DNA of 33,251 nucleotides, taken from positions 1 to 33,251 of the forward strand of contig DATHAL010000015.1 in assembly GCA_035296705.1 (NCBI GenBank), given 5' to 3'. Each line of letters opens with the position of its first letter. The stretch's first letter is position 1. The DNA is from WHSW01 sp035296705. Lineage in GTDB: Bacteria; Actinomycetota; Thermoleophilia; Solirubrobacterales; 70-9. Below are positions 23,594-31,256 of this stretch, piece after piece. The notes under the pieces are model-generated. The model was not told the DNA's origin. It searched no databases and saw only the letters and a list, made by a program, of their open reading frames with translations. A program made the translations under genes and the position numbers.

Positions 23594-24345
23594 GGCCGCC
23601 ACCATGCGACGCGTCGCTCGATCAGCGCGAGGCCGCCGAACAGCACGAGCGCCAGCGCCGAAAGCACGAAGACCGCTGCGAACACGCGCGCCGTCTGCAC
23701 CTGGCCCTGCGCGACCAGGATCAGGTGCCCGAGGCCCTCGTCGGCGCCGGACCACTCGCCGAACACTGCTCCGATCACGGAGACGACGGCCGCGATCTTC
23801 GCGCCGCTGAGCAAAAACGGCAGCGCCGAGGGGATCTCTACCCGGCGCAGGATCTGCCCGCGCGACGCGTCCAGGGTCCGCATCATCCGCGGCAGCTCGG
23901 GGTCGACGGAGCGCAGGCCGTCGAGGGCGTTGACGGTGATCGGGAAAAAGCACACGAGCGCGATGATCGCGAGCTTCGGACCGATTCCAAAGCCGAGCCA
24001 GACGACGAGGATCGGCGCGATCGCGATCACGGGCACCGTCTGCGATGCGACCAGGAGCGGATAGAGCGCCCGCCGCATTGTGTCCGACAGGTGCAGGACG
24101 AGGGCAAACCCGAACCCGGCTACCGCCGCGATCGCGAACCCGGCGAGGACCTCCTGGACGGTGACCCAGGCGTTGTCGAGGAGGAGCTGCCGATCGCTCC
24201 AGAGGGAATCGCCGACGTCGCTGGGCGCCGGGACGAGGAATGGCTCGATCCCGAGCGCGTCGGCGATCACCTCCCAGCGCGCGGCAAGCTCCCAGGCGCC
24301 GAGCAGGAGAACGAGGACGAGCCCGGGGAGGAGCCAGCGCCTCAC
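23590..24345 (-). CDS. thiX: HMP/thiamine-precursor ABC transporter, permease
   Basis: 251 aa from a GTG at 24345 that overlaps the ATPase stop (GTGA). Six membrane helices of the BPD_transp_1 type. The EAA coupling loop reads MRTLDASRGQILRRVEIPSALPFLLSG. As in SsuC/TauC/ThiX permeases, the ASQTVPVIAIAPILVVWLG segment precedes it. Substrate specificity rests on the operon and the upstream riboswitch, not on the permease itself. Confidence 0.85.
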   Translation of the reverse strand: MRRWLLPGLVLVLLLGAWELAARWEVIADALGIEPFLVPAPSDVGDSLWSDRQLLLDNAWVTVQEVLAGFAIAAVAGFGFALVLHLSDTMRRALYPLLVASQTVPVIAIAPILVVWLGFGIGPKLAIIALVCFFPITVNALDGLRSVDPELPRMMRTLDASRGQILRRVEIPSALPFLLSGAKIAAVVSVIGAVFGEWSGADEGLGHLILVAQGQVQTARVFAAVFVLSALALVLFGGLALIERRVAWWRP

Positions 24346-25160
24346 CGCGATCCCTCCATGAGCGCCGCGAGCGCGCGCTCGCGGGCGGCCGTGAACCCCG
24401 TGGAGGTGACCGCGTCGAGCCGCGGGAGCGCTCGGGGCGCCGGCGAGGAGACCTCGGCGATCACGCGGCCCGGCCGCGCCGAGAGGACGAGCACGCGATC
24501 GCACAGATAAAGCGCCTCCTCGACGTCGTGCGTGACGAGGAGGGTGGTCCGGCGCTCCTCGGCGATGGCGCCGGCCAGCCACTCTTGCATCTCGGCGCGG
24601 GTGATCGCGTCGAGCGCCGCGAACGGCTCGTCGAGGAGCAGCACCGCCTTGCCGGCGAGCAGGGTGCGCAGGAACGCGACCCGCTGGCGCATGCCGCCGG
24701 AGAGCTGCGCGGCCCGCGTGGCCTCGAACCCGGTGAGCCCGAACCGTTCGAAGAGCGGCGCCGCCTGCGCCCGCGCCTGGGCACGGGGGGTGCCGCGGTT
24801 GCGCGGTGCAAGCGAGGCATTGTCGATCGCGGGCAGCCACGGCAGGAGCAGGTCGCGCTGGGGCATGTAGGCGCAGCGCGCGAGCCGCTCCGCGGGCCTC
24901 GTTGCGCTCCCGACCTCGACGACGCCCGCGCGAGGCTCGGCGAGGCCGGCGATCAGCTCGAGCAGCGTCGACTTCCCGCAGCCGGAGGGCCCGACGAACC
25001 CGAGCACCTCGGCCGGCGCGGCCTCGAAGTCGAGATCGGCGAGCACGGCGAGCTCACCGAACGCATGGGCGAGGCCGCGAACCGCGACCGAGGTCGGCGT
25101 CCTTTCCGTCCCCGAAGATATGCGAGGCTCCTCTACGGGAGCCTCTGTTCCACTTCGCAT
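24342..25160 (-). CDS. thiZ: HMP/thiamine-precursor ABC transporter, ATP-binding protein
   Basis: 272 aa. ABC domain from about residue 25: Walker A GPSGCGKS (about 57-64), signature LSGGMRQR, Walker B VLLLDEPFAALD and H-loop VTHDVEEAL. The Q-loop region (YMPQRDLLLPW) is typical of the nitrate/sulfonate/pyrimidine-precursor transporter group. It is the first gene of the operon; the start at 25160 follows GGAGGGAG, which is also the 3' end of the TPP riboswitch, so ligand binding would hide the ribosome binding site. Confidence 0.88.
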   Translation of the reverse strand: MRSGTEAPVEEPRISSGTERTPTSVAVRGLAHAFGELAVLADLDFEAAPAEVLGFVGPSGCGKSTLLELIAGLAEPRAGVVEVGSATRPAERLARCAYMPQRDLLLPWLPAIDNASLAPRNRGTPRAQARAQAAPLFERFGLTGFEATRAAQLSGGMRQRVAFLRTLLAGKAVLLLDEPFAALDAITRAEMQEWLAGAIAEERRTTLLVTHDVEEALYLCDRVLVLSARPGRVIAEVSSPAPRALPRLDAVTSTGFTAARERALAALMEGSR

Positions 25161-25266
25161 GCTCCCTCCGCGCGCATTACCGCACAGGTTCGAAGGGTCG
25201 GCGCCGGGTGGGTGTCCCAGAGGCGCAATCTCAGCCCGCTAGCCCGCGAGCCCCCCTGGTTTCGTT
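25161..25266 (-). promoter_or_regulatory. TPP riboswitch (THI element) controlling thiZXY
   Basis: On the minus strand the conserved THI-box elements appear in order: GGGGGGC then the P3 stem GCUCGC/GCGGGC; UGAGA right after it (CTGAGA at 25229-25234); ACCCTTCGAACCTGT (25184-25198); GGTAATGC (25174-25181); and the closing GGAGGGAG (25162-25169) next to the ATG. The pyrimidine-sensing CUGAGA loop and the pyrophosphate-sensing arm are both present. The ribosome binding site is part of the closing element, suggesting translational control by thiamine pyrophosphate. A sequence ACTTCG upstream can also pair with CGAAGT in the first codons. Confidence 0.93.
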
Positions 25267-25274
25267 CACCCCGA

Positions 25275-25280
25275 AGTCTA
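25275..25280 (-). promoter_or_regulatory. Candidate -10 element of thiZXY operon
   Basis: TAGACT on the minus strand lies just upstream of the riboswitch, placing the start near 25268, at the aptamer's 5' end. No clear -35 element is seen. Confidence 0.4.
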
Positions 25281-25294
25281 TCTGGTGCGCGCCC

Positions 25295-25323
25295 TTGCTC
25301 GGAGTGGGCAGCGGGCGTAGGGT
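25295..25323 (+). promoter_or_regulatory. Promoter of SnoaL-like gene
   Basis: TTGCTC (25295-25300), a 17-nt spacer and TAGGGT (25318-25323) form a good -35/-10 pair. It is followed by a short leader with GGAGGAGGTGAGG before the GTG at 25361. Confidence 0.55.
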
Positions 25324-25360
25324 CGGAGGGCAAACCGCCACGCGGAGGAGGTGAGGCACG

Positions 25361-25801
25361 GTGTCTCAAGCGAACATCGATGCGTCCCGTCGAGTAATCG
25401 AAGAGGCGTTCTCAGGCGGACGACTCGAGGTGCTGGACGAGGTCTGCGCCGAGGACTGCGTCAGCCACGATCCGCTCACCGGCGATCAGGGCCTCGCGGA
25501 GATGAAGCATTCCATCTCCATGTATCGGGACGCATTCCCGGACCTGACCTTCACAGTCGACGACGCATTCGCGGCCGACGACAAGGTCGTGATGCGCTGG
25601 ACAGGCTCGGGGACGTTCGAGAACGAGTTCATGGGCCTTCAGCCGACCCACGAGAAGGGGAGCCCCATTCACGGGATCTCCATCGACCGCTTCGACGAGA
25701 ACGGCAAGCTCGTCGAGACGTGGGGGCAGTGGGAGACGCTGACGCTGATGAGGGACATCGGCGCGATCCCCGAAGCCGCGTCAGCGGGCGCCCCGGGCTA
25801 G
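25361..25801 (+). CDS. SnoaL-like / ester cyclase family protein
   Basis: 146 aa from a GTG with a strong GGAGGAGGTGAGG leader. NTF2-like fold of the SnoaL polyketide-cyclase group: an N-terminal helix (ASRRVIEEAFSGGRLEVLDEVCAEDC, split here across residues 8-33), the turn FVSHDPL-like CVSHDPLTG, the MYRDAFPDLTFTVDD strand pair and a final W-G-Q-W-E-T strand. Stand-alone members of this group are usually of unknown function; catalysis of an aldol-type cyclisation is known only for the polyketide enzymes. No polyketide genes lie nearby. The convergent FAD oxidase is separated by a terminator hairpin. Confidence 0.78.
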   Translation: MSQANIDASRRVIEEAFSGGRLEVLDEVCAEDCVSHDPLTGDQGLAEMKHSISMYRDAFPDLTFTVDDAFAADDKVVMRWTGSGTFENEFMGLQPTHEKGSPIHGISIDRFDENGKLVETWGQWETLTLMRDIGAIPEAASAGAPG

Positions 25802-25815
25802 CCGCCCTCGTGCGC

Positions 25816-25841
25816 GGGGGCCGGAGCGCCGACCGGCTCCC
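25816..25841. terminator. Terminator hairpin between convergent genes
   Basis: A 9-bp stem GGGGGCCGG/CCGGCTCCC, with one G-U pair, and an 8-nt loop lies between the SnoaL-like and FAD-oxidase stop codons. It has no T-run. Confidence 0.55.
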
Positions 25842-25859
25842 GGCGCGCGAACCGAAGGC

Positions 25860-27227
25860 TCATGCCGGGGGGACGTTCTCGTTGTGCCGGAACACGTTGT
25901 CCGGGTCATAGCGCCGCTTCACCTCGGCGAGCCGCTGCCAGGTCGCGCCCGGATACGCGGCCCTGACCCGCTCGGGCCCCTCGTCGGAGAGGAAGTTCAC
26001 GTAGGCGCCGGCGTCCGGCTGGTGGAGCGTCGCCGCCAGCTCACGAACCCACTCCTCGCGCGCCGCCCGGTCGTCAGGCCCGGTGTAGAAGGAGGCGACG
26101 TTCACCATCAGCCGCGTGTCGCGATGCGCGTAGGCGGTGGCGTCCGCCGGCACCCTCGCGATCGCCCCGCCGAGGGCGCGGATCTGGACGACGCGCATCG
26201 GCGCGTCGGAGGCGGTGAGGCGCTCGACGATCGTCTCGGCGGCGTCGACGTCGACGCTCTCCGAAAACCCCGTTCGGATGATGACGGTCGGGTGGAAGTC
26301 CTCGGGCTCCGGACCGTAGATCTCGGCGTAGGGCATCGGCCGCAGGAGATCGGCGATCGGCTCGGCAACCGACCGGAACGGCGCCAGCGCCCGCTCCCCC
26401 TCCGCGGCGGAGCCCGCGTAGCAGGGCAGCACCATCGCGACGAGCCGGCCCTGGTGCTCGGCCGGAATGAACGGCATCGGCGGCGCGGGCATCACGTTGA
26501 CGATCGCCGAGAGCTTCTCGGGCGCCGCGGTGGCTGCGGCCACCAGCCCGGCCACGACCTCGGGCGCAGCGGGCATGATCAGCATCCCGCCGACCACGGT
26601 CGGCACCTCGTGGAGCCTGAACTGGAACCTGGTCGCAACGCCGAAGTTCCCGCCGCCGCCACGGATCGCCCAGAAGAGGTCCGGGTGGCGCTCCGCGTCG
26701 ATCTCGAGCACGCTTCCGTCCGCCGTCACGACCTCGGCGGCGAGCAGGTCGTCGATCGTCAGGCCGTGTAGGCGGCTGAGAAAGCCGACGCCGCCGCCGA
26801 GCGTGATCCCGCCGATTCCGACCGAGCCGGTATCGCCGAATCCGGTGGCGAGGCCGTGCGCGCCGACGGCCTTCGTGTACTCACCGGCGGTGAGGCCGGT
26901 CTCGGCCCAGGCCGTGCGCGCCTCGGCATCGATCTCGAGCCGTGACATCTCGGAGAGGTCGAGGACGACGCCGCCGTCGATCACCCCGTGGGCCGCGCCG
27001 CTGTGGCCGCCGCTGCGGACCGCGAGCTCGAGGCCGGAGTCACGCGTCACCGTGACGATCTGCGCCACCTGGGTCGCGTCGGTGGGCCGGACGATCACGG
27101 CCGGGCGCCGGTCGAAGCCGCCGGGGAACACGGCGCGCGCCTCGTCGTACTCCGGGTGATCGGGCGTGATCACCTGGCCATCGAGATCGGCGATGAGGCG
27201 GTCGATCGTGGCTGCCGGAGCGCTCAT
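25860..27227 (-). CDS. FAD-linked oxidase, berberine-bridge-enzyme type
   Basis: 455 aa. FAD_binding_4 (PCMH) domain: RPTDATQVAQIV, then the flavinylation motif RSGGHSGAAHG with the His that binds FAD covalently. The second covalent attachment of bicovalent members needs a Cys before the GxVGxGG stretch; here the sequence is GDTGSVGIGGITLGGGVG, with no Cys, so monocovalent FAD is predicted. GGGGNFGVAT and a C-terminal BBE segment, YDPDNVFRHNENV, complete the family pattern. Such enzymes oxidise sugars or alcohols with O2. No signal peptide is visible. Substrate unknown. No clear ribosome binding site precedes the ATG. Confidence 0.88.
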   Translation of the reverse strand: MSAPAATIDRLIADLDGQVITPDHPEYDEARAVFPGGFDRRPAVIVRPTDATQVAQIVTVTRDSGLELAVRSGGHSGAAHGVIDGGVVLDLSEMSRLEIDAEARTAWAETGLTAGEYTKAVGAHGLATGFGDTGSVGIGGITLGGGVGFLSRLHGLTIDDLLAAEVVTADGSVLEIDAERHPDLFWAIRGGGGNFGVATRFQFRLHEVPTVVGGMLIMPAAPEVVAGLVAAATAAPEKLSAIVNVMPAPPMPFIPAEHQGRLVAMVLPCYAGSAAEGERALAPFRSVAEPIADLLRPMPYAEIYGPEPEDFHPTVIIRTGFSESVDVDAAETIVERLTASDAPMRVVQIRALGGAIARVPADATAYAHRDTRLMVNVASFYTGPDDRAAREEWVRELAATLHQPDAGAYVNFLSDEGPERVRAAYPGATWQRLAEVKRRYDPDNVFRHNENVPPA

Positions 27228-27292
27228 CGCCCGGCAGCATCGCGGCCGGTCGAGCGGGCTTCAATGCGGCTCGCTCCCCGATCCGCGTGCGG

Positions 27293-27718
27293 TTAGCCGT
27301 AGGACCCCTCCAGATGTCGCTTCAGCGCCGCGAGCTGCGCGCGGACGTCGCGGCGCACCCCCAGGGCGAAGACGCCGTGCAGCGGGCGCGGCAGCCGCTT
27401 CCACTCGAACTCACTCGTCTGGGTAAAGCGGCTGCCGGCGCCGCTCGGTACGAGGCGGTATTCGACGTCGAAGACCGACGCCTCGTCCTCCTCGCGAAGG
27501 ACGAGCCGCTCCGGCGCTTGCAGCTCGATCTGCTCGAGCGTGAGCTCCATCGCCGGCCGCAGCGGCACCGGCTTGTGGACGATGAGCCATCGCCGCTCCC
27601 CCGCCGCGTGGACCGACTTCACCTTGTCGCACCAGTGCGGATCGTTCGCCGGGTCGGACACGAACGACCACACCGCTTCCGGCGGGCGGGCGATCTCGAT
27701 CGACTCGCGCACGCGCAT
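27293..27718 (-). CDS. SRPBCC / polyketide cyclase-like lipid-binding protein
   Basis: 141 aa. START/Bet v1-like fold: an opening strand (VRESIEIARPPEAVWSFVSD), then PANDPHWC and the long C-terminal helix (GVRRDVRAQLAALKRHLEG). The family binds hydrophobic ligands; the role here is unknown. The ATG at 27718 is chosen over one 81 bp upstream because it begins at the fold's conserved first strand and is preceded by a TACCGT -10 element exactly 7 nt upstream with no ribosome binding site. It is divergent from the methyltransferase across 37 bp, so the two may be co-regulated. Confidence 0.8.
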   Translation of the reverse strand: MRVRESIEIARPPEAVWSFVSDPANDPHWCDKVKSVHAAGERRWLIVHKPVPLRPAMELTLEQIELQAPERLVLREEDEASVFDVEYRLVPSGAGSRFTQTSEFEWKRLPRPLHGVFALGVRRDVRAQLAALKRHLEGSYG

Positions 27719-27755
27719 GGCGAGAACGGTAGGCCGATGTAGGCTGGACAGCGCT
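27719..27755. promoter_or_regulatory. 37-bp divergent region with facing -10 elements
   Basis: Minus strand: TACCGT (27726-27731) lies 7 nt before the SRPBCC ATG. Plus strand: TAGGCT (27740-27745) lies 10 nt before the methyltransferase GTG. Neither gene has a ribosome binding site. Confidence 0.5.
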
Positions 27756-28637
27756 GTGAGTGACACGATCCGCGTCGTCGAGGACAACACCGAGGCCACC
27801 GAGGCGTGGAACGGCCCGCTGTTCGAGGTCTGGATCGAGTACCGCGACCTGGTCGCCGAGGCGCTGCGCGATCACAGCGAGGCGGCGCTTTCGATCTCGT
27901 CGCCGCAGCCCGGCGACCGCGCTCTCGACATCGGCTGCGGCCTTGGCGACACGACGCTGCGGCTCGCCGAGCTGGTCGGGCCGGAGGGCGAGGCTTACGG
28001 CGTCGACGTCGCCGATCGGATGATCGAGGCCGCGACGCGCGAGGCGGCCGAGGCCGGGATCGAGAACATCAGCTTCGCGACCCGCGACGTCGAGACGACC
28101 AAGTTCGACCGGACGTTCGACTTCGCGTTCTCGCGCATGGGCACGATGTTCTTCGCGAACCCGGTCGCCGCGCTTCGCAACGTGCGCGAGGCGCTCGTCC
28201 CCGGCGGCACCCTGAACATCGTCGTCTGGCGCCGCAAGCTCGACAACGAGTTCATGCACCGTGCCGAGCTCGTGGTCGACGAGTACCTCGACGAGCCCGA
28301 GGACCCGGAGGCGCCGCGCTGTGGCCCGGGCCCCTTCTCGATGGCGAACGCGGATACGGTCTCCGACGTCCTCACGCACGCCGGCTTCGTCGACATCCGG
28401 CTCGCTCGCCAGGACCTCCCGTACAAGATCGGCGATGACCTCGAGCACGCGGTCGCCTTCAACATGGCGCTCGGTCCCGCGGCCGAGGTGCTGCGCGGCT
28501 GGGGGCACCGAGCGGACGAGATCAGGCCGAGGATCGCCCAGTCGCTGCGCGAGGCGCTCTCGGACTTCGTCGTCGACGGCGGCGCGGTCGTGGCCCCGGC
28601 CTCCACCTGGGCCGTGACCGCCCGAGCCCCCGCCTAG
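27756..28637 (+). CDS. SAM-dependent methyltransferase, class I
   Basis: 293 aa from GTG 27756. Motif I is ALDIGCGLGDTTLRLAEL (about residues 50-67), the acidic end of strand 2 is YGVDVADRMI, and the post-motif region is FDFAFSRMGTMFFANPVAALRNV, followed by LVPGGTLNIVVW. It resembles the UbiE/Coq5 and small-molecule methyltransferase group; substrate unknown. The neighbouring SRPBCC gene is divergent from it, a common pairing that does not define a pathway. The stop lies 3 bp from that of the convergent VWA gene. Confidence 0.82.
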   Translation: MSDTIRVVEDNTEATEAWNGPLFEVWIEYRDLVAEALRDHSEAALSISSPQPGDRALDIGCGLGDTTLRLAELVGPEGEAYGVDVADRMIEAATREAAEAGIENISFATRDVETTKFDRTFDFAFSRMGTMFFANPVAALRNVREALVPGGTLNIVVWRRKLDNEFMHRAELVVDEYLDEPEDPEAPRCGPGPFSMANADTVSDVLTHAGFVDIRLARQDLPYKIGDDLEHAVAFNMALGPAAEVLRGWGHRADEIRPRIAQSLREALSDFVVDGGAVVAPASTWAVTARAPA

Positions 28638-28640
28638 GCG

Positions 28641-30020
28641 CTACTCGACCGCCGGCGTCCCGCCGGCGACGACGTTGACGAAGTTCTCCAGCTGCTTCGT
28701 GGTCCAGCACTCGAACGCGGCGGTGCAGTGGGGCTCGTACGCGGCCATCACCGAGTCTCCGTAGTTCCAGTAGAGGCGCGGCTCCGGGTTGAGCCAGAAC
28801 GTGCGCCCGGCTCGCTCCGCGACGCGGGCGAAGACCTCCGCGCGCGGCTCGCGGCCGTTGGTGCGGGCGTCGCCCAGCACGATCACGGTCGAGCGCGGGT
28901 CGAGGTCCTCCGAGATCTCCTCGTAGAACTCGAGCCAGACGCGCCCGTAGTCGGTGTAGCCGGAGACATCGGCGACCCCGCCCTCGCGGCTGATCCGCTC
29001 CGAGATCCTGCGGAAGTCGCGCTCGCGCTCGAAGACGTCAGTCACCTCCGAGATCCGCTCGATGAAAACGAAGCTGCGCAGCTTGCGGAACGAGTCGTGG
29101 AGCGCGTGCAGGACGGAGAGGAAGAAGACGCTCGCCGACGTGACCGACGTCGACACGTCGCAGAGCACGTAGATCTCGGGCCGACGGGGGCGCTTCGGGC
29201 GGTAACGGAGGCGAAGCGGCACCCCGCCGGTCTCGAGCGAGGCGCGCATCGTCCTCCGCATGTCGACGGTGACCGCGCGCTTGCGCCCCCTCTGCTCGTG
29301 GCCGAGGGTCGCGAGGCGGCGCTTGAGCTGCGCGACGGAGCGATGGACGGCGGCGAGGTCCTGCGTGGGGCTCGTCGGAAGCGCCCGGTCAAGCTCCGCG
29401 AGCGGCCGCGAGGGCGGCATCTTCTGGGTGCGCGCGATCAGCGCGCGCTCGAGCTCGCGGCGCAGGTGGCGCTCGAACGCCTGGATCTGCTCGCGCTCGA
29501 GCGGCGGCCCCTCGCCGTCGGAGTCATGGCCGCTGACCTGGAGGCCCAGCGTGCGGCGGATCCGCTGCACGTCAACCCCGACGACCCCCGAGCCCTCGCC
29601 GCGCCTGCCGAAGGCCGCGATCGCGAGCCGGGCGGCATCGCGCATCTCGCCGTCCCGGCCGTCGGCGATCGCCTGACGGATCGCGTCGCGGAGCTGGTCG
29701 AGGTCGAGGTCGAAGCTCTCGGAGTCGCCCTCGTAGCGCCGGTCCTCGTGGATCTCGCGCTCGAGTGCCTCCGCCTCGGCCGCGCGGAAGAAGTAGCGCT
29801 CGAAGAGGAGCTCGAACACCCGCCGGTCCTCCTGGGACTTCGCGATCGTGGCCGCGAGCGCCTCGCGGAAGTCGTCGCGGTCCGTCCACGGAACCGCTTG
29901 GAGCGCCGCGAACGCGTCGAGGATCTCCGCGGTGCCGACCGAGACGCCCTCACGGCGGAGCTCGTCGCAGAACCTGACCAGCCGCGGCGCGAGCCCCGGC
30001 GGCAGCACCTCCGCGCTCAC
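28641..30020 (-). CDS. VWA-domain protein, CoxE-like
   Basis: 459 aa from a GTG at 30020. The N-terminal half is helical and charged (CoxE-type, about 1-260). A von Willebrand A domain follows with a MIDAS metal site: CDVSTSVTS (DxSxS, about 286-290), the Thr in SGYTDYG and the Asp in VLGDARTNG. CoxE-like proteins act with MoxR-family AAA ATPases as chaperone pairs that mature enzymes, for example carbon monoxide dehydrogenase. The MoxR gene lies 52 bp upstream on the same strand, so this is a MoxR-VWA unit. No target enzyme is encoded next to it, so the client is unknown. Confidence 0.86.
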   Translation of the reverse strand: MSAEVLPPGLAPRLVRFCDELRREGVSVGTAEILDAFAALQAVPWTDRDDFREALAATIAKSQEDRRVFELLFERYFFRAAEAEALEREIHEDRRYEGDSESFDLDLDQLRDAIRQAIADGRDGEMRDAARLAIAAFGRRGEGSGVVGVDVQRIRRTLGLQVSGHDSDGEGPPLEREQIQAFERHLRRELERALIARTQKMPPSRPLAELDRALPTSPTQDLAAVHRSVAQLKRRLATLGHEQRGRKRAVTVDMRRTMRASLETGGVPLRLRYRPKRPRRPEIYVLCDVSTSVTSASVFFLSVLHALHDSFRKLRSFVFIERISEVTDVFERERDFRRISERISREGGVADVSGYTDYGRVWLEFYEEISEDLDPRSTVIVLGDARTNGREPRAEVFARVAERAGRTFWLNPEPRLYWNYGDSVMAAYEPHCTAAFECWTTKQLENFVNVVAGGTPAVE

Positions 30021-30072
30021 TGCAGCGGCCTCAACGGCGGCCGGGCTCGGCTTCGCGCTCGCGCGCTCCGCC

Positions 30073-30969
30073 TCACTGTGCCGCTTCGAGGCCCGGAGCG
30101 CGGCCGCCGAGCTGGACGCCGATCCGTTCCGCGACCAGGTCGATGTCGGTGCGGTGCTTGACGATGATGCTCATCGTCCGCTCGAAGACGGCGCTGTCGA
30201 TGTCGTCGGCGCCGAGCAAAAGCAGCGCCCGCGCCCAGTCGATCGACTCGGCGATCGAGGGCGGTTTCTTGAGGTCGAGCTGGCGAACCATGTGGATCAC
30301 CTCGACCAGGCGCCGCGCGAGCCGCTCGTCGAGCTCTGGCGCGTGCAGGCGGACGATCTCCATCTCTCGCTCGATCGCCGGATAGTCGAGCCACAGGTAG
30401 ACGCAGCGCCGCTTCAGGGCCTCGGTGAGCTCGCGCGTGTTGTTCGAGGTGAGGACGACGATCGGGTGCGTGCGAGCCTCGATCACGCCGAGCTCGGGGA
30501 TCGAGATCTGGAAGTCCGAGAGGACCTCGAGCAGCATCGCCTCGAACTCCTGGTCGGTCTTGTCGATCTCGTCGATCAGCAGCACCACCGGCTCCGTCGA
30601 GGCGATCGCCTCGAGCAGCGGCCGGGTGAGCAGGAAGTCCTCGCTGAAGATGTCCTCCCATGCGGAGTCGCTCTCCGGCGCGCCCTCGATTGCCGCGGTC
30701 GCCTGGATGCGCAGGAGCTGCTTGCGGTAGTTCCACTCATAGAGGGCCTTCGCCTCGTCGAGACCCTCGTAGCACTGGAGCCGGATCAGCGAGCGGCCGG
30801 AGGCGCGAGAGAGCGCCTTCGCGAGCTCGGTCTTGCCGACGCCCGCCGGCCCCTCGACCAGCACGGGCTTGCCGAGCTCCTGCGCGAGGAAGGAGACGAG
30901 CGCGGCCGGCTCGTCGGCGAGGTAGCCGACGCTCCCGAGCGCATCCTTCACGACAACGACGTTGTCCAT
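30073..30969 (-). CDS. MoxR-family AAA+ ATPase
   Basis: 298 aa from ATG 30969; a GTG at 30981 is an alternative. Walker A is GPAGVGKTELAK, Walker B is LLIDEIDKTDQE, sensor 1 is VVLTSNNTRELTEAL, and the arginine finger lies in LKRRCVYLWLDYP. Members remodel or load cofactors into client proteins together with VWA partners, and the CoxE-like gene is the next gene downstream. It starts near the divergent small membrane protein gene, with 31 bp between the two ATGs. Confidence 0.88.
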   Translation of the reverse strand: MDNVVVVKDALGSVGYLADEPAALVSFLAQELGKPVLVEGPAGVGKTELAKALSRASGRSLIRLQCYEGLDEAKALYEWNYRKQLLRIQATAAIEGAPESDSAWEDIFSEDFLLTRPLLEAIASTEPVVLLIDEIDKTDQEFEAMLLEVLSDFQISIPELGVIEARTHPIVVLTSNNTRELTEALKRRCVYLWLDYPAIEREMEIVRLHAPELDERLARRLVEVIHMVRQLDLKKPPSIAESIDWARALLLLGADDIDSAVFERTMSIIVKHRTDIDLVAERIGVQLGGRAPGLEAAQ

Positions 30970-31000
30970 CTTCTCGGCCACGCCAATGAATAATGACGCG

Positions 31001-31237
31001 ATGGCATCTCTCAGCGCGGGCGCGGTGCTCCCGGAGTCGATCGGCCCGTACGTGGCGCTGATGGGCGTCGGCTTCGCCGTCGGCATCTTCGGCCACCTCA
31101 CCCGCTCTCGCTGGTTGGTGGCGATCGGGATCATCATGATTCTGCTGGCCACGCTGCTCTTTCCGCTCGCGCTCCAGATCCTCGAGGACGAGCCGCCCAA
31201 GCCGGGGCCGCGGGTGCCGATCGCGCTGCTTCGCTGA
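31001..31237 (+). CDS. Small membrane protein, function unknown
   Basis: 78 aa from ATG 31001; the frame stays open to an earlier ATG at 30962, but that start would overlap the MoxR gene. Two predicted membrane helices (about 13-30 and 38-57) joined by a basic turn (LTRSRW), and a proline-rich cytoplasmic tail. An AATAAT sequence 6 nt before the ATG may be a -10 element. No family recognised. The PPK2 pseudogene starts 19 bp after its stop. Confidence 0.55.
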   Translation: MASLSAGAVLPESIGPYVALMGVGFAVGIFGHLTRSRWLVAIGIIMILLATLLFPLALQILEDEPPKPGPRVPIALLR

Positions 31238-31256
31238 TTGCGCGAGTATCAGGCGC

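Noticed and set aside
28641..30969. MoxR-VWA pair as a defence or ternary conflict system
   Set aside because: There is no third effector or vWA-coupled toxin gene, and CoxE-like/MoxR pairs are common chaperone units.
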